Of a DNA stretch of 64,000 bases, positions 55,137 to 64,000 are shown piece by piece; the stretch's first letter is position 1, and every line of letters starts with the position of its first letter. A model generated the notes under the pieces. It was not told the DNA's origin. It saw only the letters and a list, made by a program, of their open reading frames with translations, and searched no databases. The stretch spans positions 40,240 to 104,239 of the forward strand of contig NZ_VTZU01000014.1 of NCBI RefSeq assembly GCF_008370685.1, in the 5' to 3' direction. This stretch comes from Aquimarina sp. RZ0. Its GTDB lineage: Bacteria > Bacteroidota > Bacteroidia > Flavobacteriales > Flavobacteriaceae. Position numbers and translations under genes: made by a program.

Positions 55137-55688
55137 TTAATTCTTAATCGCATCCCAAACCATTTCTATCTGATTCGTAAATGATGGGGTTTTTATTTTT
55201 GGTTGATTAAAATACCATCGCAAATAAGATAATATGGCACCGCCTATAAACATTAACAATTCATCAATTGCTATACTTTTAATAATGCTGTCTTCTTTTC
55301 CTTTCTCCAATAATTCACATACAACAGCAACTGATTTAAAACCTTCTTCCCTGCTTTCGTCACTAATAATTGGGGAGGCTTGCAGTTGTTCCATAAATTT
55401 AAAATAAACCGGATTTTCGATAAAAAAAGTAACTATAGATGCAAAATAATCTTCAAACTGTGTCTTAATCGGTTTGTTTAGCCGGAAATTTGCAAATACA
55501 GATTTTTCTTTCTCTTTAATACTTCTATAAATTTCATTAATCAACAACTCTTTATTGGGGAAATAATTATAAATAGTTCCCATACCTGTACCTGCAGCAC
55601 GTGCAATAGCAGACATCGGTGTATTATGAACTCCTTTTTCTGCAAGAAGCTCTACAGCTGATACTAATATAGATTCTTTTTTATTCAC
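55137..55688 (-). CDS. TetR family transcriptional repressor
   Basis: A TetR-type helix-turn-helix (ESILVSAVELLAEKGVHNTPMSAIARAAGTGMGTIYNYFPNKELL in consecutive helices) followed by a helical ligand domain; 183 residues from my start. No ATG is available: codons read TTG-TTG-TAT-CTT-TGG-GTG-GTG-AAT. I place the start at the GTG at 55688 because the large operator palindrome (55698-55733) then lies immediately upstream, and the helix-turn-helix begins at the usual distance. It lies 48 bp from the SDR gene and divergent from nothing. It probably represses itself and the SDR gene in response to an electrophile or xenobiotic ligand. Confidence 0.88.
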   Translation of the reverse strand: MNKKESILVSAVELLAEKGVHNTPMSAIARAAGTGMGTIYNYFPNKELLINEIYRSIKEKEKSVFANFRLNKPIKTQFEDYFASIVTFFIENPVYFKFMEQLQASPIISDESREEGFKSVAVVCELLEKGKEDSIIKSIAIDELLMFIGGAILSYLRWYFNQPKIKTPSFTNQIEMVWDAIKN

Positions 55689-55697
55689 CACCCAAAG

Positions 55698-55733
55698 ATA
55701 CAACAATTGGAATGATTATTCCAATTGTTGTAT
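55698..55733. promoter_or_regulatory. 36-bp palindromic operator at the TetR gene start
   Basis: Perfect 16-bp arms ATACAACAATTGGAAT and ATTCCAATTGTTGTAT around GATT. Its centre GGAATGATTATTCC resembles the operator before the SDR gene. Symmetry and position fit autoregulation. Confidence 0.8.
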
Positions 55734-55894
55734 TGTTTTTTATTACAAAATTTATCACTTTTTTATGCAGCATTTCTTTTGTAGGCTATTACACTCTATC
55801 TAATTGATAGTAGACAATGAACAGCTCTAATGTTTAATAAAAAATCCAAAGTATCATTATTACTTTAGCTCTTTTATTATGAATTTCTTTGTGC

Positions 55895-57388
55895 TTATTC
55901 TATTATCATTTTTCTGGTATCCGCAGCTTTTCGCCCATTGACATATAATGTATAATAATAGATTCCTGTAGCAAGTCCGTCGCTATTAATTTGTAACTCT
56001 CCCTCTCCCAATGTTTCTAATTTTACGGTAGACATTACCTGTCCACTATTATTACTGAATACTATTGTTGCCTTATTAGCATGGTGAGACACATAGTACT
56101 TAATGGAGGACGTGCCATTAAATGGGTTTGGAATATTCTGATATAAAATAGACTTATTTGCCTTTCCATCGGGATTCTCATTTTCGTTAACATTTAGAAC
56201 CTGGCAAGCACAAGCTTCTAAAGTTTCCATACGGGTAATTAAATCATCTATCTGCGCTTGTTGTGTCGCATTCTCTGTCTGAAGCGGGGTCAATATTGCT
56301 GATAAGTCAACCTGAACAGAATTACCATTCTCAATAGCTATTGTTAACTGATTATTCGTAAGTGTAGCTGATGTTAAATCCTGATTATCTGTATTTACAA
56401 ATGCAGAAAGATCCACTGTATTTGTACCACCAGAAATACTGAGTGTATTTGTTGCCAATGAAAGTTCCTGGTTATCCGTATTGTCCAAAAATGAAGATAA
56501 ATCCACAGATCCCCCGTCCTCTAATGCCAATACATTGGTTGCTATGCTGAGTGATTGATCATCAGTATTCGTTATCCACTGCGTACCATCCCACAGATAT
56601 AATTTATTTTCTTCATTATCAAAAACCATCATCCCATTATCTCCGGCAGCCAAAGTTCCTCCAAAAGTAGTACGCTGATCTGTGGTCATTCTATTAATAA
56701 GGAGTCCTTTTGATGTTGAATTCATATGAATAGAAGCATTGGTATTCGGCCCAAACGTTCCAATCCCTACGGTACCACTTGCTCTCAATGTTAATGTATT
56801 TTCGGGTGTATTAGGCTGGATTCTAAAAGAAAGTTTAGACCCATTCGTTACATCTCTGATAAAAAAATTAGCTTCATTACCAGCCAGATCCCAGCTCTGT
56901 GGGGTAAATCCATCAGATCCATCCTGCTCCAATCGCATTACAGGGCTATTACCATCCGTTACCTGAAATTTAACCGCAGGATTATCAGTTCCAACCCCTA
57001 CATTCCCTCCTGATTCAATACGCAATGCATTGTTACCCGCTCCGGCATCAATTCTAAAAGGAACATTACCAGCAGTAGCATCATCAATAGAAAAATAGTT
57101 ATCGCCTCCATTAGTCGTGTCATTAAATGTAAAACGCCAATCATTCGCAGGAAAAGATCCTGTTCCCGAATTGTCATCAAAAAACATTCTTAAATTATCT
57201 TCTTTCATAATGAACGTATCAGAACCAAAAGCCTGATTATTAACAATATTGAGACCAATCCCTAAGGAACCTTGCACAAATAAATCATCTGCGATTAATT
57301 GTTTTTCAAGAATATCTCCATCTTCCTGTGCCGAAATTGTAGAAATGGCAACAATTGATATTGCCACATAGAGTAGTTGTATTTTCAT
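55895..57388 (-). CDS. secreted fibre-like protein with T9SS type A tail
   Basis: A 497-residue protein with a signal peptide (MKIQLLYVAISIVAISTISA). Gly-rich repeats of tail-fibre/pyocin-like type follow (GNVGVGTDNPAVKF, GTVGIGTFGPNT), then short repeats LSLATNTLSISGG and DNQDL (about residues 285-355), a coiled coil (LQTENATQQAQIDDLITRMETLEA, in two parts) with a Cys pair, and the type A sorting domain (YQNIPNPFNGTSSIKY). Such proteins are common in Flavobacteriia and are usually surface-exposed. Function unknown; adhesin-like by architecture. Confidence 0.83.
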   Translation of the reverse strand: MKIQLLYVAISIVAISTISAQEDGDILEKQLIADDLFVQGSLGIGLNIVNNQAFGSDTFIMKEDNLRMFFDDNSGTGSFPANDWRFTFNDTTNGGDNYFSIDDATAGNVPFRIDAGAGNNALRIESGGNVGVGTDNPAVKFQVTDGNSPVMRLEQDGSDGFTPQSWDLAGNEANFFIRDVTNGSKLSFRIQPNTPENTLTLRASGTVGIGTFGPNTNASIHMNSTSKGLLINRMTTDQRTTFGGTLAAGDNGMMVFDNEENKLYLWDGTQWITNTDDQSLSIATNVLALEDGGSVDLSSFLDNTDNQELSLATNTLSISGGTNTVDLSAFVNTDNQDLTSATLTNNQLTIAIENGNSVQVDLSAILTPLQTENATQQAQIDDLITRMETLEACACQVLNVNENENPDGKANKSILYQNIPNPFNGTSSIKYYVSHHANKATIVFSNNSGQVMSTVKLETLGEGELQINSDGLATGIYYYTLYVNGRKAADTRKMIIE

Positions 57389-57672
57389 ATTGATAAGTCA
57401 AAAGGTTAAATTACTCGACAAAAATACAATTATTACCGCAATATCATCGTACTATTTTTAGTAATTCTCAAGAGTATATTTATCTTAACTTTCTATTTAT
57501 CAAAATATCACTATATTAAAAACTCAAAAAAGCATCAACCACTAAAGTCAGAAAATATTACACTCTATAATTCTTATAAAATACAGGAAGATATGATTAA
57601 AAACTGTAATAACTTATTACAGTGAATCTTTATATTGGTATTTTTACATGTCATTATTAAAAGATCAGCACT

Positions 57673-60600
57673 ATGCACTATCAGATTACACCTTTTACCG
57701 TTCTGCTATGCATTCTTATTCCGCTTTTTGTTACTCCTCAAAAAAATACCAGTTTTTCTGAAATCATCCAAAAAATACAGGAATTAGAAAAGGACAAAGA
57801 CCCCAAATGTTATGCTACTGCCAGTCGTCTCGAAGATTTTATGTATGGAACACCACTTGATGAGCAAGCACGAAATTTTAAAATTGAAATTCAAAAAGAA
57901 TTAATACTTTATCTTAAGAAAAAAGGATCTAAAAATGCCATTGCTAACGATGCAAAAGTTATTATGCCCAATCATCTCAGGAACACAATTGATTCACTAT
58001 CTATATTTGGCAGAAACAAAGACGGTAATTACCTGTATCAGTTTGACAACAAACATATTGAAATCTTACAAAAAGATTTTGAACAATATTCGTCCGTTTC
58101 CTATACTTACAGATCTTTATTATCTGTAGAGCAAGACGCCTTGTTTTTTCTAAAGACTGACTTGCTATCTTTTGATCAGAAAGCTATATCGCTGGTAAAT
58201 GATTATGTAAACCTGATTACTCTGGTCACGCTCAAAATAGCTGATAATATTGCTCGCAATCAAAATAAAAAAAACATTTCTAAAGCGTTGATTAAGGATA
58301 GTTGGATACTTGTATTACAACAGTCCAAAGAACCTAAAAGTCTTGCTCCAGCACTAGAATACCCCAAAATCACTGCTAATAAACCCGTAAAAAATAGCAG
58401 TAACAACATTATCAAAGCAATTATCAAACAAAAATTAATTTCTTATCAAAAATACAATCAGATAAATGCTCCTGTCTTTTTGAGAAACATACAAGTATAT
58501 TTTGCAAAACAACAGTGGCCTGTAGACTCCCTCATTTCTGCGACCTTAAAAAATTACTACTTAGAATCTCTGGTTCAATTCTCAAATACAGTATTGCTAA
58601 GATCTCACGACGATGCGATTAAAAATAAAAATGCTTTAATCAGGGTGGCTAATGTACAATCTGCCTTAAATGATTTTCTTCCTTCAAATACCAACACCTT
58701 TGAAGATGTCACCTTTTTTCCTAACAATACAGATCAAAAGGTAACCATAGAGTCTTATGACCTAGATTCGTTTCGTGATAGTGGTTTTCATTGGAATATT
58801 CTGGACTATTCTTTGAATGATATAGAAAAGAAATCACTTCAATCTCTGGATCCAAATGCTGCTGAACTTATGGTAGAAGGTATTGCTCAGATGGGTGTTC
58901 TGGTACTACGATTGGCAGGAAAACACTCTCACGAACAGCAAAAAACAACATTGGATATAGAAGATATTACTCAGGGATTCAAAAAAATTCAACATTTAAT
59001 AGACTCCTATCCATCTTACCCACCCCTTACACCAAATAATTTTATCGTTTCTACATCACATGCTATTTCTAATACCGGATTCGAAGAAGTAAATGACGAA
59101 ACTGCGATTCATTTTGAACATAAATCATCCGACTGGCTCAATCGACTCATTCGGAGTTATACTACTTCTTATAAAGAACAAAAAATAAAATTAGCGATTC
59201 CACCTGCTTTTGGCGGATCCGGAGTTGCTTGCGAAGATCTAAATAATGATGGCTTAATTGATGTACTTTTATTAGGTGGTTTCGGAAACAAATTATTTCT
59301 TAATTCTAAAAAAGGTAACTACTTTACCGATATTACAGAAACCAGCAATATCAATTCCTGGAACAGTACGCTTACTTCTTATGGCGAGCCCAGGCAACCT
59401 ATTATTGCAGACTTTAATAATGATGGAAATCAGGATATTTTTATCACCTATGTCAATGATGATCATAAGTTGTATAAAAATATTGGCAATGCCCGATTTA
59501 AAGATGTTAGTACCTCCTCTAACCTTGGAGGCAAAAACGGAGTGGCAGGTCCTGCTACAGCCATTGACTATGACAATGATGGATTATTGGATATTTTTAT
59601 AGGATATTTTGGAAATTATGTCAAGGGTACCTTACCTACGCTAAGCAGGGACAATCAAAATGGAATGCCCAATAAATTATTCAGAAACTTAGGAAATTTT
59701 GTTTTTAAAGAAGTGACTTTTACTAAAAATACAGCTTCTAATTCCGGGTGGACACAAGCACTTGGTCACACGGATATTAACCAGGATGGATTACAGGATC
59801 TCGTTGTAGGAAATGATTTCGGTGTTAACAAATATTACCTGAATACAGCAGAAGGAATATTTATAGAGGCGAGTAAGGAATTAGGTACTGATAAACCTTC
59901 GTATACAATGAATGTAGGGATTACAGATTTAAACCGGGATCTATATCCTGATTTGTATATCTCTAATATTGTCGTGATGCAAAAGGATGAGAAATATGTC
60001 AACCCTAATGAAGATACGGAAATGAAATTTGATCCAAAAAAAATGGCAAATATCAGAACAATAGAAGCAAATGATTTATTTTTATCCAGGGTCGAAAAGA
60101 ATAGCTTACAAGGCTATCAATTATCTACAGATATAGGAAGAGGTTATTCTGCCACAGGTTGGTCCTGGGATGCAGATTTCTTTGATTATGACAATGATGG
60201 CGATGAGGATTTATATTGCCTGAATGGAATGAACGATTTTAGTGTGTATTCCAGTGAAAATCCATTTTATTTTGAAAGACAGGAGCAATCAAAATCCATT
60301 GTGTATGCCAAAAGTCACAGAGAAAAAAATGTGTTTTTTGTAAATGAAGGTGGTAAATTACTCGACAAAGCTTCAGAACTCGGAGTGGCTATTAACAGCA
60401 ATGCCAGAAGCGCTTCGTATTTTGATTATGACAATGATGGTGATCTGGATATTATCGTAAACAACTATCACGACAGTGCTAATATACTGGAAAACAAGGC
60501 TTCAAATACAAATAATTGGATCAAAATAAAGCTTATAGGTAGCCCTGAAGCAAAAATCAATAAAGATGCAATAGGGTCTTCTTTAATTTTGAATAGCAAA

Positions 60601-60810
60601 CATCATAAAAATATCTGGCGCGAAATTCATAGTACTACAGGATATCTATCGGTACATCCTAAAATTCAACACTTTGGATTAGGCACAGATACTAAAACCA
60701 ATATTGAAATCAGGTGGAGTAATGGAGAATCTTATTCTATAAAAAACCTGAAAGCTAATACTTCTTATGTAATTTCTTACCCCAATATAATAAAACCACT
60801 TACACTCTAA
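57673..60810 (+). CDS. large exported FG-GAP/VCBS propeller protein with ASPIC/UnbV domain
   Basis: A 1045-residue protein with signal MHYQITPFTVLLCILIPLFV. Residues 25-480 are an unusual alpha-helical, Lys-rich region unlike anything I recognise. Residues 510-945 form a propeller with at least six Ca-binding repeats (DLNNDGLID, DFNNDGNQD, DYDNDGLLD, DINQDGLQD, DYDNDGDED, DYDNDGDLD). The C-terminal ASPIC/UnbV domain (about 955-1040) has NNWIKIKLIG, GYLSVHPKIQHFGLG and VEIRW-type strands. Similar CRTAC1-like proteins bind calcium at the surface. No T9SS tail is present, so it may be periplasmic or exported by another route. Confidence 0.85.
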   Translation: MHYQITPFTVLLCILIPLFVTPQKNTSFSEIIQKIQELEKDKDPKCYATASRLEDFMYGTPLDEQARNFKIEIQKELILYLKKKGSKNAIANDAKVIMPNHLRNTIDSLSIFGRNKDGNYLYQFDNKHIEILQKDFEQYSSVSYTYRSLLSVEQDALFFLKTDLLSFDQKAISLVNDYVNLITLVTLKIADNIARNQNKKNISKALIKDSWILVLQQSKEPKSLAPALEYPKITANKPVKNSSNNIIKAIIKQKLISYQKYNQINAPVFLRNIQVYFAKQQWPVDSLISATLKNYYLESLVQFSNTVLLRSHDDAIKNKNALIRVANVQSALNDFLPSNTNTFEDVTFFPNNTDQKVTIESYDLDSFRDSGFHWNILDYSLNDIEKKSLQSLDPNAAELMVEGIAQMGVLVLRLAGKHSHEQQKTTLDIEDITQGFKKIQHLIDSYPSYPPLTPNNFIVSTSHAISNTGFEEVNDETAIHFEHKSSDWLNRLIRSYTTSYKEQKIKLAIPPAFGGSGVACEDLNNDGLIDVLLLGGFGNKLFLNSKKGNYFTDITETSNINSWNSTLTSYGEPRQPIIADFNNDGNQDIFITYVNDDHKLYKNIGNARFKDVSTSSNLGGKNGVAGPATAIDYDNDGLLDIFIGYFGNYVKGTLPTLSRDNQNGMPNKLFRNLGNFVFKEVTFTKNTASNSGWTQALGHTDINQDGLQDLVVGNDFGVNKYYLNTAEGIFIEASKELGTDKPSYTMNVGITDLNRDLYPDLYISNIVVMQKDEKYVNPNEDTEMKFDPKKMANIRTIEANDLFLSRVEKNSLQGYQLSTDIGRGYSATGWSWDADFFDYDNDGDEDLYCLNGMNDFSVYSSENPFYFERQEQSKSIVYAKSHREKNVFFVNEGGKLLDKASELGVAINSNARSASYFDYDNDGDLDIIVNNYHDSANILENKASNTNNWIKIKLIGSPEAKINKDAIGSSLILNSKHHKNIWREIHSTTGYLSVHPKIQHFGLGTDTKTNIEIRWSNGESYSIKNLKANTSYVISYPNIIKPLTL

Positions 60811-60811
60811 A

Positions 60812-60863
60812 TTTACTAGATAATCGAGATTTGAATGCTCCGAGACTTACCACAAGATAGTTT
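60812..60863 (-). repeat. palindromic intergenic repeat, copy E
   Basis: The minus strand reads AAACTATC..GTCTCGGAGCATTCAAATCTCGATTAT..AGTAAA, the family consensus in reversed orientation, starting 2 bp after the preceding stop codon. One mismatch (CTAG for CGAG) weakens the palindrome. Confidence 0.7.
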
Positions 60864-61065
60864 ACTGAACTAAAAACACTCATCTTCATCGCTACTTTAT
60901 CATAAAATTCAATAATTTTTTAGCTCCTGATTTCAAGTTCTAAAATGATATTTTATCCTTAATCCCTTTGGATATTTACACATAATAAAAAAGATAAAGT
61001 CATTTCAAAAAAGGGAAAAATCCCATTTTTTAAATATATTAGTACTTTATTTAATCAGTAAAAAC

Positions 61066-62343
61066 ATGTATATACAATCAAAAAAAACTTTTACTAAAGA
61101 TAAAAACAATTATACACCATCTATCCAGTTTAGAGATAATAGACCCATAAGTTTTTATCATACTCATCTACAAGAATCTATTACACATAGTCCAAAATCT
61201 GTTGCACAACGCGCCAAAATAGATGCCTCTACTGCTCCTATACAAAAGAAAGAAAATAAAACAGGGTTACCAGACCGATTAAAAAATGGTATCGAAAATT
61301 TATCTGGCATGGATATGAGTGACACCCGTGTACATTATAATTCTTCTAAGCCTGCGCAGCTACAAGCACATGCTTATGCGCAAGGTAACCAAATTCACCT
61401 GGCACCGGGACAAGAAAAGCACCTGCCTCATGAAGCCTGGCACGTAGTACAACAAAAGCAAGGAAGAGTACAACCTACCATGCAAATGAAAGGAAAAGTA
61501 AAAATTAATGACAATGCAGGTTTAGAACACGAAGCTGATGTCATGGGAGCCAAAGCATTACAATCAGCATCTACTTTTACCAAAACACATAATAATCAGC
61601 AATCATCACAGGCAGGGACAGTACAAAGAAAAATATCAATCAAGAAGAGTCTTAATAAAGTAGATGGAGTTGCTGGAGTAGAAGCTGTTCGTGATATAGT
61701 AGCACTTTTAAAAAATGAATGGCCATCTTTTTATAACAAATTTAAACTAAATAAAAACACCTTAGTTTTTTCTGGTAAAGCTGATAGTGGTTATGGTGCA
61801 ACAAGTGGCGAAGTGGAGTTAAAAAATGGCACTATGGAACAACTTCCGTTAACCAAGGACGAAATGAAGCAAGTAAAACCAAATGGAAAATCCAGAATTG
61901 AAATTGTTATTAATCCAAATAAAAATAAAGAAGTATTTGGTAAAAAAGGAAAATTACTACAAACATTGGCTCACGAAATCACCTTGCATGGTCTTGCATT
62001 TGCCGATGAGATTGATTTAGTCCAAAATACATCTAAATCTTCTAGTAGCAGACATAACATATCAAAAGCTAATTATAAAAAGGGTGGTGTTTGGAATTCC
62101 AAGACACAACATCGTGCATTAGCAAGAGGCGAACACCCAGAGTATAATCATATGGTTGATATGATCAAAAAAGGATTCACTAAAGATGAAATAATGGATG
62201 CTATGTATTTTAACTCTGAGGTGGACTCTGATAAAAAAGGACATAGCGAGTATGACAAAAATAAATATGCTCCTCAAGGGAATAAATCGTTGGTAAGCTC
62301 TACATACGAGCATGAGAAATATGGAGATTTTTTACATATCTAA
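61066..62343 (+). CDS. DUF4157 (eCIS-core) protein with HExxxH C-terminal domain
   Basis: A 425-residue protein. Residues 65-165 are the DUF4157 domain seen in effectors of extracellular contractile injection systems: LPDRLKNGIENLSGMDMSDTRVHYNS, PAQLQAHAYAQG, HLAPGQEKHLPHEAWHVVQQ (zinc motif His122, Glu123, His126) and NDNAGLEHEADVMG. The N-terminal 65 residues are Lys/Gln-rich. The C-terminal part (190-425) differs from the neighbour and contains LAHEITLHGLAF (His303, Glu304, His308), a metallopeptidase-like motif. Inference: the first domain is a loading or processing module and the C-terminus a toxin. No signal peptide, which fits loading into a particle. No eCIS structural genes are in the window. 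Confidence 0.85.
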   Translation: MYIQSKKTFTKDKNNYTPSIQFRDNRPISFYHTHLQESITHSPKSVAQRAKIDASTAPIQKKENKTGLPDRLKNGIENLSGMDMSDTRVHYNSSKPAQLQAHAYAQGNQIHLAPGQEKHLPHEAWHVVQQKQGRVQPTMQMKGKVKINDNAGLEHEADVMGAKALQSASTFTKTHNNQQSSQAGTVQRKISIKKSLNKVDGVAGVEAVRDIVALLKNEWPSFYNKFKLNKNTLVFSGKADSGYGATSGEVELKNGTMEQLPLTKDEMKQVKPNGKSRIEIVINPNKNKEVFGKKGKLLQTLAHEITLHGLAFADEIDLVQNTSKSSSSRHNISKANYKKGGVWNSKTQHRALARGEHPEYNHMVDMIKKGFTKDEIMDAMYFNSEVDSDKKGHSEYDKNKYAPQGNKSLVSSTYEHEKYGDFLHI

Positions 62344-62499
62344 AGTCTAAAAAGCAACCATTTTATCTATTATATGCCTATTTTGGATAGCATTTAATAA
62401 CTTTTTAATCACACGGTTTGATTAAAAAACAGGTACTTTTCCCCATACCACATACATATCTTTTCCAGTACCTTAGTAATTCTTTAATCTAGTAAGAAT

Positions 62500-63393
62500 A
62501 TGTATAGCTCTCTACAACGATATAAAAAAGATTCTTTTTCTTTAAATAAACAAAAGAGTATTCCCGCTATTCAATATAAGGATAATAGGGCTGTAAATTC
62601 TTATCACACGCAGCTACAGGATTTGATTGGTCAAAGTCCGAAATCTGTTGCACAACGTGCTCAATTAGATACGATAACTGCTCATGTTCAAAAAAAGAAG
62701 AATAAAACAGGGTTACCAGATCGATTAAAAAATGGTATCGAAAATTTATCTGGCATGGATATGAGTGATACCCGTGTATATTATAATTCTTCTAAGCCTG
62801 CGCAGCTACAAGCACACGCTTATGCGCAAGGTAACCAAATCCACCTGGCACCGGGACAAGAAAAACACCTGCCTCATGAAGCCTGGCACATAGTACAACA
62901 AAAGCAAGGTCGTGTAAATCCTACCATCAAAGAAAATGGAGTAGCTATTAATGATAATGTTCATTTAGAAAAAGAAGCAGATGTAATGGGAATTAAAGCT
63001 GTTCAAAAATATGGAAAGCAACATAGTACAAAACACTCAAATTTACAAAGAGTTACACCTGGAGGCACAACCGTCTTTCAAAATCAAAGAAACATTAGTC
63101 ATAGAAAAAATTTAAAGAGAAAAGCCAAAAAAGCGATAAAACTAATTACAAGTGGTGGTCTCCCGGGAGGTCCTGCCTCCCGTGCAGAAGTACTTGCTCA
63201 TGATCAAGCTATGAGCCCTGGACAGCACCATGAATTCAGACATGTACTGAGGTCTAGATTAATTGCAGATTTAAGACAAAGAGTACTCGACCATGCAACT
63301 AATAATATTAGAGATTCAAAAGTATTAAATGATCCTGCTAATGCAAGAAATGCCGGCTTAGTCCTTCAAATGGCGAAAAAACCTATTAAATAA
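62500..63393 (+). CDS. DUF4157 (eCIS-core) protein with short divergent C-terminus
   Basis: A 297-residue paralogue of the preceding gene. Residues 1-60 are related but divergent. The DUF4157 block (about 69-175; zinc motif His126, Glu127, His130 in HEAWHIVQQ) is nearly identical at the DNA level. The last 110 residues share nothing visible and include SPGQHHEFRHVLRSRLIADLRQRVLDHA, a helical, Arg/His-rich segment without a recognised catalytic motif. Inference: a second effector with a different or trimmed cargo. It lies 156 bp after the first gene and has a similar leader (TTAGTA...TTTAATC...AGTAA before ATGTAT), so it is probably expressed independently. Confidence 0.82.
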   Translation: MYSSLQRYKKDSFSLNKQKSIPAIQYKDNRAVNSYHTQLQDLIGQSPKSVAQRAQLDTITAHVQKKKNKTGLPDRLKNGIENLSGMDMSDTRVYYNSSKPAQLQAHAYAQGNQIHLAPGQEKHLPHEAWHIVQQKQGRVNPTIKENGVAINDNVHLEKEADVMGIKAVQKYGKQHSTKHSNLQRVTPGGTTVFQNQRNISHRKNLKRKAKKAIKLITSGGLPGGPASRAEVLAHDQAMSPGQHHEFRHVLRSRLIADLRQRVLDHATNNIRDSKVLNDPANARNAGLVLQMAKKPIK

Positions 63394-63817
63394 TAGTAAT
63401 CCCTGATAACAGAACCTAAAATCTAATCCCATCCAGATATGAAAGAACCGATATTACTTCTTTTTTTTTAAAATCTAAAAAAGGTTCTGGAGAAAGGCGA
63501 TCAAGAAACGGTTGGGTTTGCCGTTGCTGTAATTCACTATATAAGGAAACACTATTAATTTCTTTTGAAATAAAATCTAAGAGCTTGTTTAAAAACCTTA
63601 CTTCTTGAAAACAAATATTTTAAGAACCGTGAGGTTACTTCAAATTAATGTAAATATCTCGATATACTCACCATTTGAAGTATATTCAGAACCTCAAACT
63701 ATTGATTTTCAATTTGTATTCTTTTTAAACATACTCTAAGGTATTTAATAATGACAGGCAACCAATTCCAAAAAATCGGTGTCTTTTTTTATAGAAATCT
63801 ATTTATAAACTAAGCAT
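63394..63817. other. intergenic region with a possible gene remnant
   Basis: 424 bp between the DUF4157 gene and the truncated membrane-protein gene. The minus strand has a 67-codon open frame without a start codon (see the separate entry). The rest is AT-rich and featureless. Confidence 0.5.
63416..63619 (-). pseudogene. possible remnant of a small helical protein gene
   Basis: 67 codons open to a TAG at 63416, reading QEVRFLNKLLDF followed by LYSELQQRQTQPFLDRLSPE. There is no ATG, GTG or TTG at the front, and a TAA precedes it. Composition is protein-like, and the EVRFLNKLLD stretch resembles small helical proteins known in Flavobacteriia, but this is memory-based and weak. Confidence 0.3.
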
Positions 63818-64000
63818 ATGAACAAAAGAGACAAGACGGCAAGATTGGCAGGTTTACTTTATTTAATTCTAATAATTTGCGGAATAATTAATCTTATGGG
63901 GACCTCTATTAATTGGTTTTTAAAAATATTCTATATCTATTCTGCTATATTTTTACTTTCAAAAATGATCGTTATTTTTTCATTTCAACTCGATTTTGTG
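63818..64000 (+). CDS. DUF4386-like membrane protein (3' partial)
   Basis: 61 codons to the edge of the window starting at an ATG: MNKRDKTARLAGLLYLILII then CGIINLMG. KTARLAGLLYL-I-CGI matches the start of DUF4386 integral membrane proteins, which have several TM helices and no known function. Two hydrophobic segments are visible (about 10-28 and 36-57). The stop codon lies outside the window. Confidence 0.65.
   Translation, partial: MNKRDKTARLAGLLYLILIICGIINLMGTSINWFLKIFYIYSAIFLLSKMIVIFSFQLDFV

Noticed and set aside
62402..62428. Hairpin TTTTTAATCA/TGATTAAAAA after the first DUF4157 gene as a terminator
   Set aside because: The stem is almost all A/T and is not followed by a T run, so I do not call it a terminator.

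Overview
The window reads as a chromosomal segment of a marine-type Flavobacteriia/Flavobacteriaceae genome (Bacteroidota). The support is AT-rich DNA, several proteins ending in type IX secretion (T9SS) sorting domains of type A or B, many SxxC lipoproteins, the Bacteroidota TAnnTTTG promoter element and few Shine-Dalgarno sites. An Aquimarina-like genus is a guess. No rRNA, tRNA, CRISPR array or complete transposase gene was seen.

Layout. 1-6.7 kb: end of a T9SS-B Calx-beta adhesin, a GYDIA-type GHMP kinase and a secreted GH9 cellulase. 7-16.6 kb: housekeeping (lpxD, sucAB, a polyprenyl diphosphate synthase) with small envelope proteins. 16.8-23.5 kb: a TetR-TolC-MFP-RND efflux operon. 23.6-33.2 kb: two tandem paralogues of a secreted BNR/VPS10-like beta-propeller protein, one intact and one a pseudogene interrupted by a 160-bp MITE, plus small lipoproteins.

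33.4-53 kb is the most unusual part: 13 same-strand genes with near-zero spacing over about 17.8 kb, plus two more beyond a 129-bp gap. It starts with a giant (1864 aa) multicopper oxidase, then a YVTN beta-propeller, a tandem SCO copper chaperone and a cytochrome c/periplasmic-binding-protein fusion. It continues into what looks like a small-molecule pathway: a dehydroquinase/shikimate-dehydrogenase-like fusion with a degenerate first domain, two paralogous small proteins, an acyl-CoA-dehydrogenase-like protein lacking the usual Glu, a DMT-transporter/LMW-phosphatase fusion, a GT2/phytanoyl-CoA-dioxygenase fusion, a GT4, a capsule-type glycosyltransferase and an FMN reductase. I know of no described pathway with this content; it is my candidate for an undescribed system (periplasmic copper oxidation coupled to synthesis and export of a glycosylated metabolite).

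53-64 kb: 1.2 kb of gene-free DNA with hairpins and a second MITE copy; an SDR/TetR pair with clear palindromic operators; a T9SS-A fibre-like protein; a 1045-aa FG-GAP/ASPIC-UnbV protein; and two DUF4157 (eCIS-core) proteins with a nearly identical leader and unrelated C-termini, suggesting effectors of an extracellular contractile injection system. The window ends inside a DUF4386-like membrane protein. A family of palindromic intergenic repeats occurs at 2.6, 35.0 and 60.8 kb.
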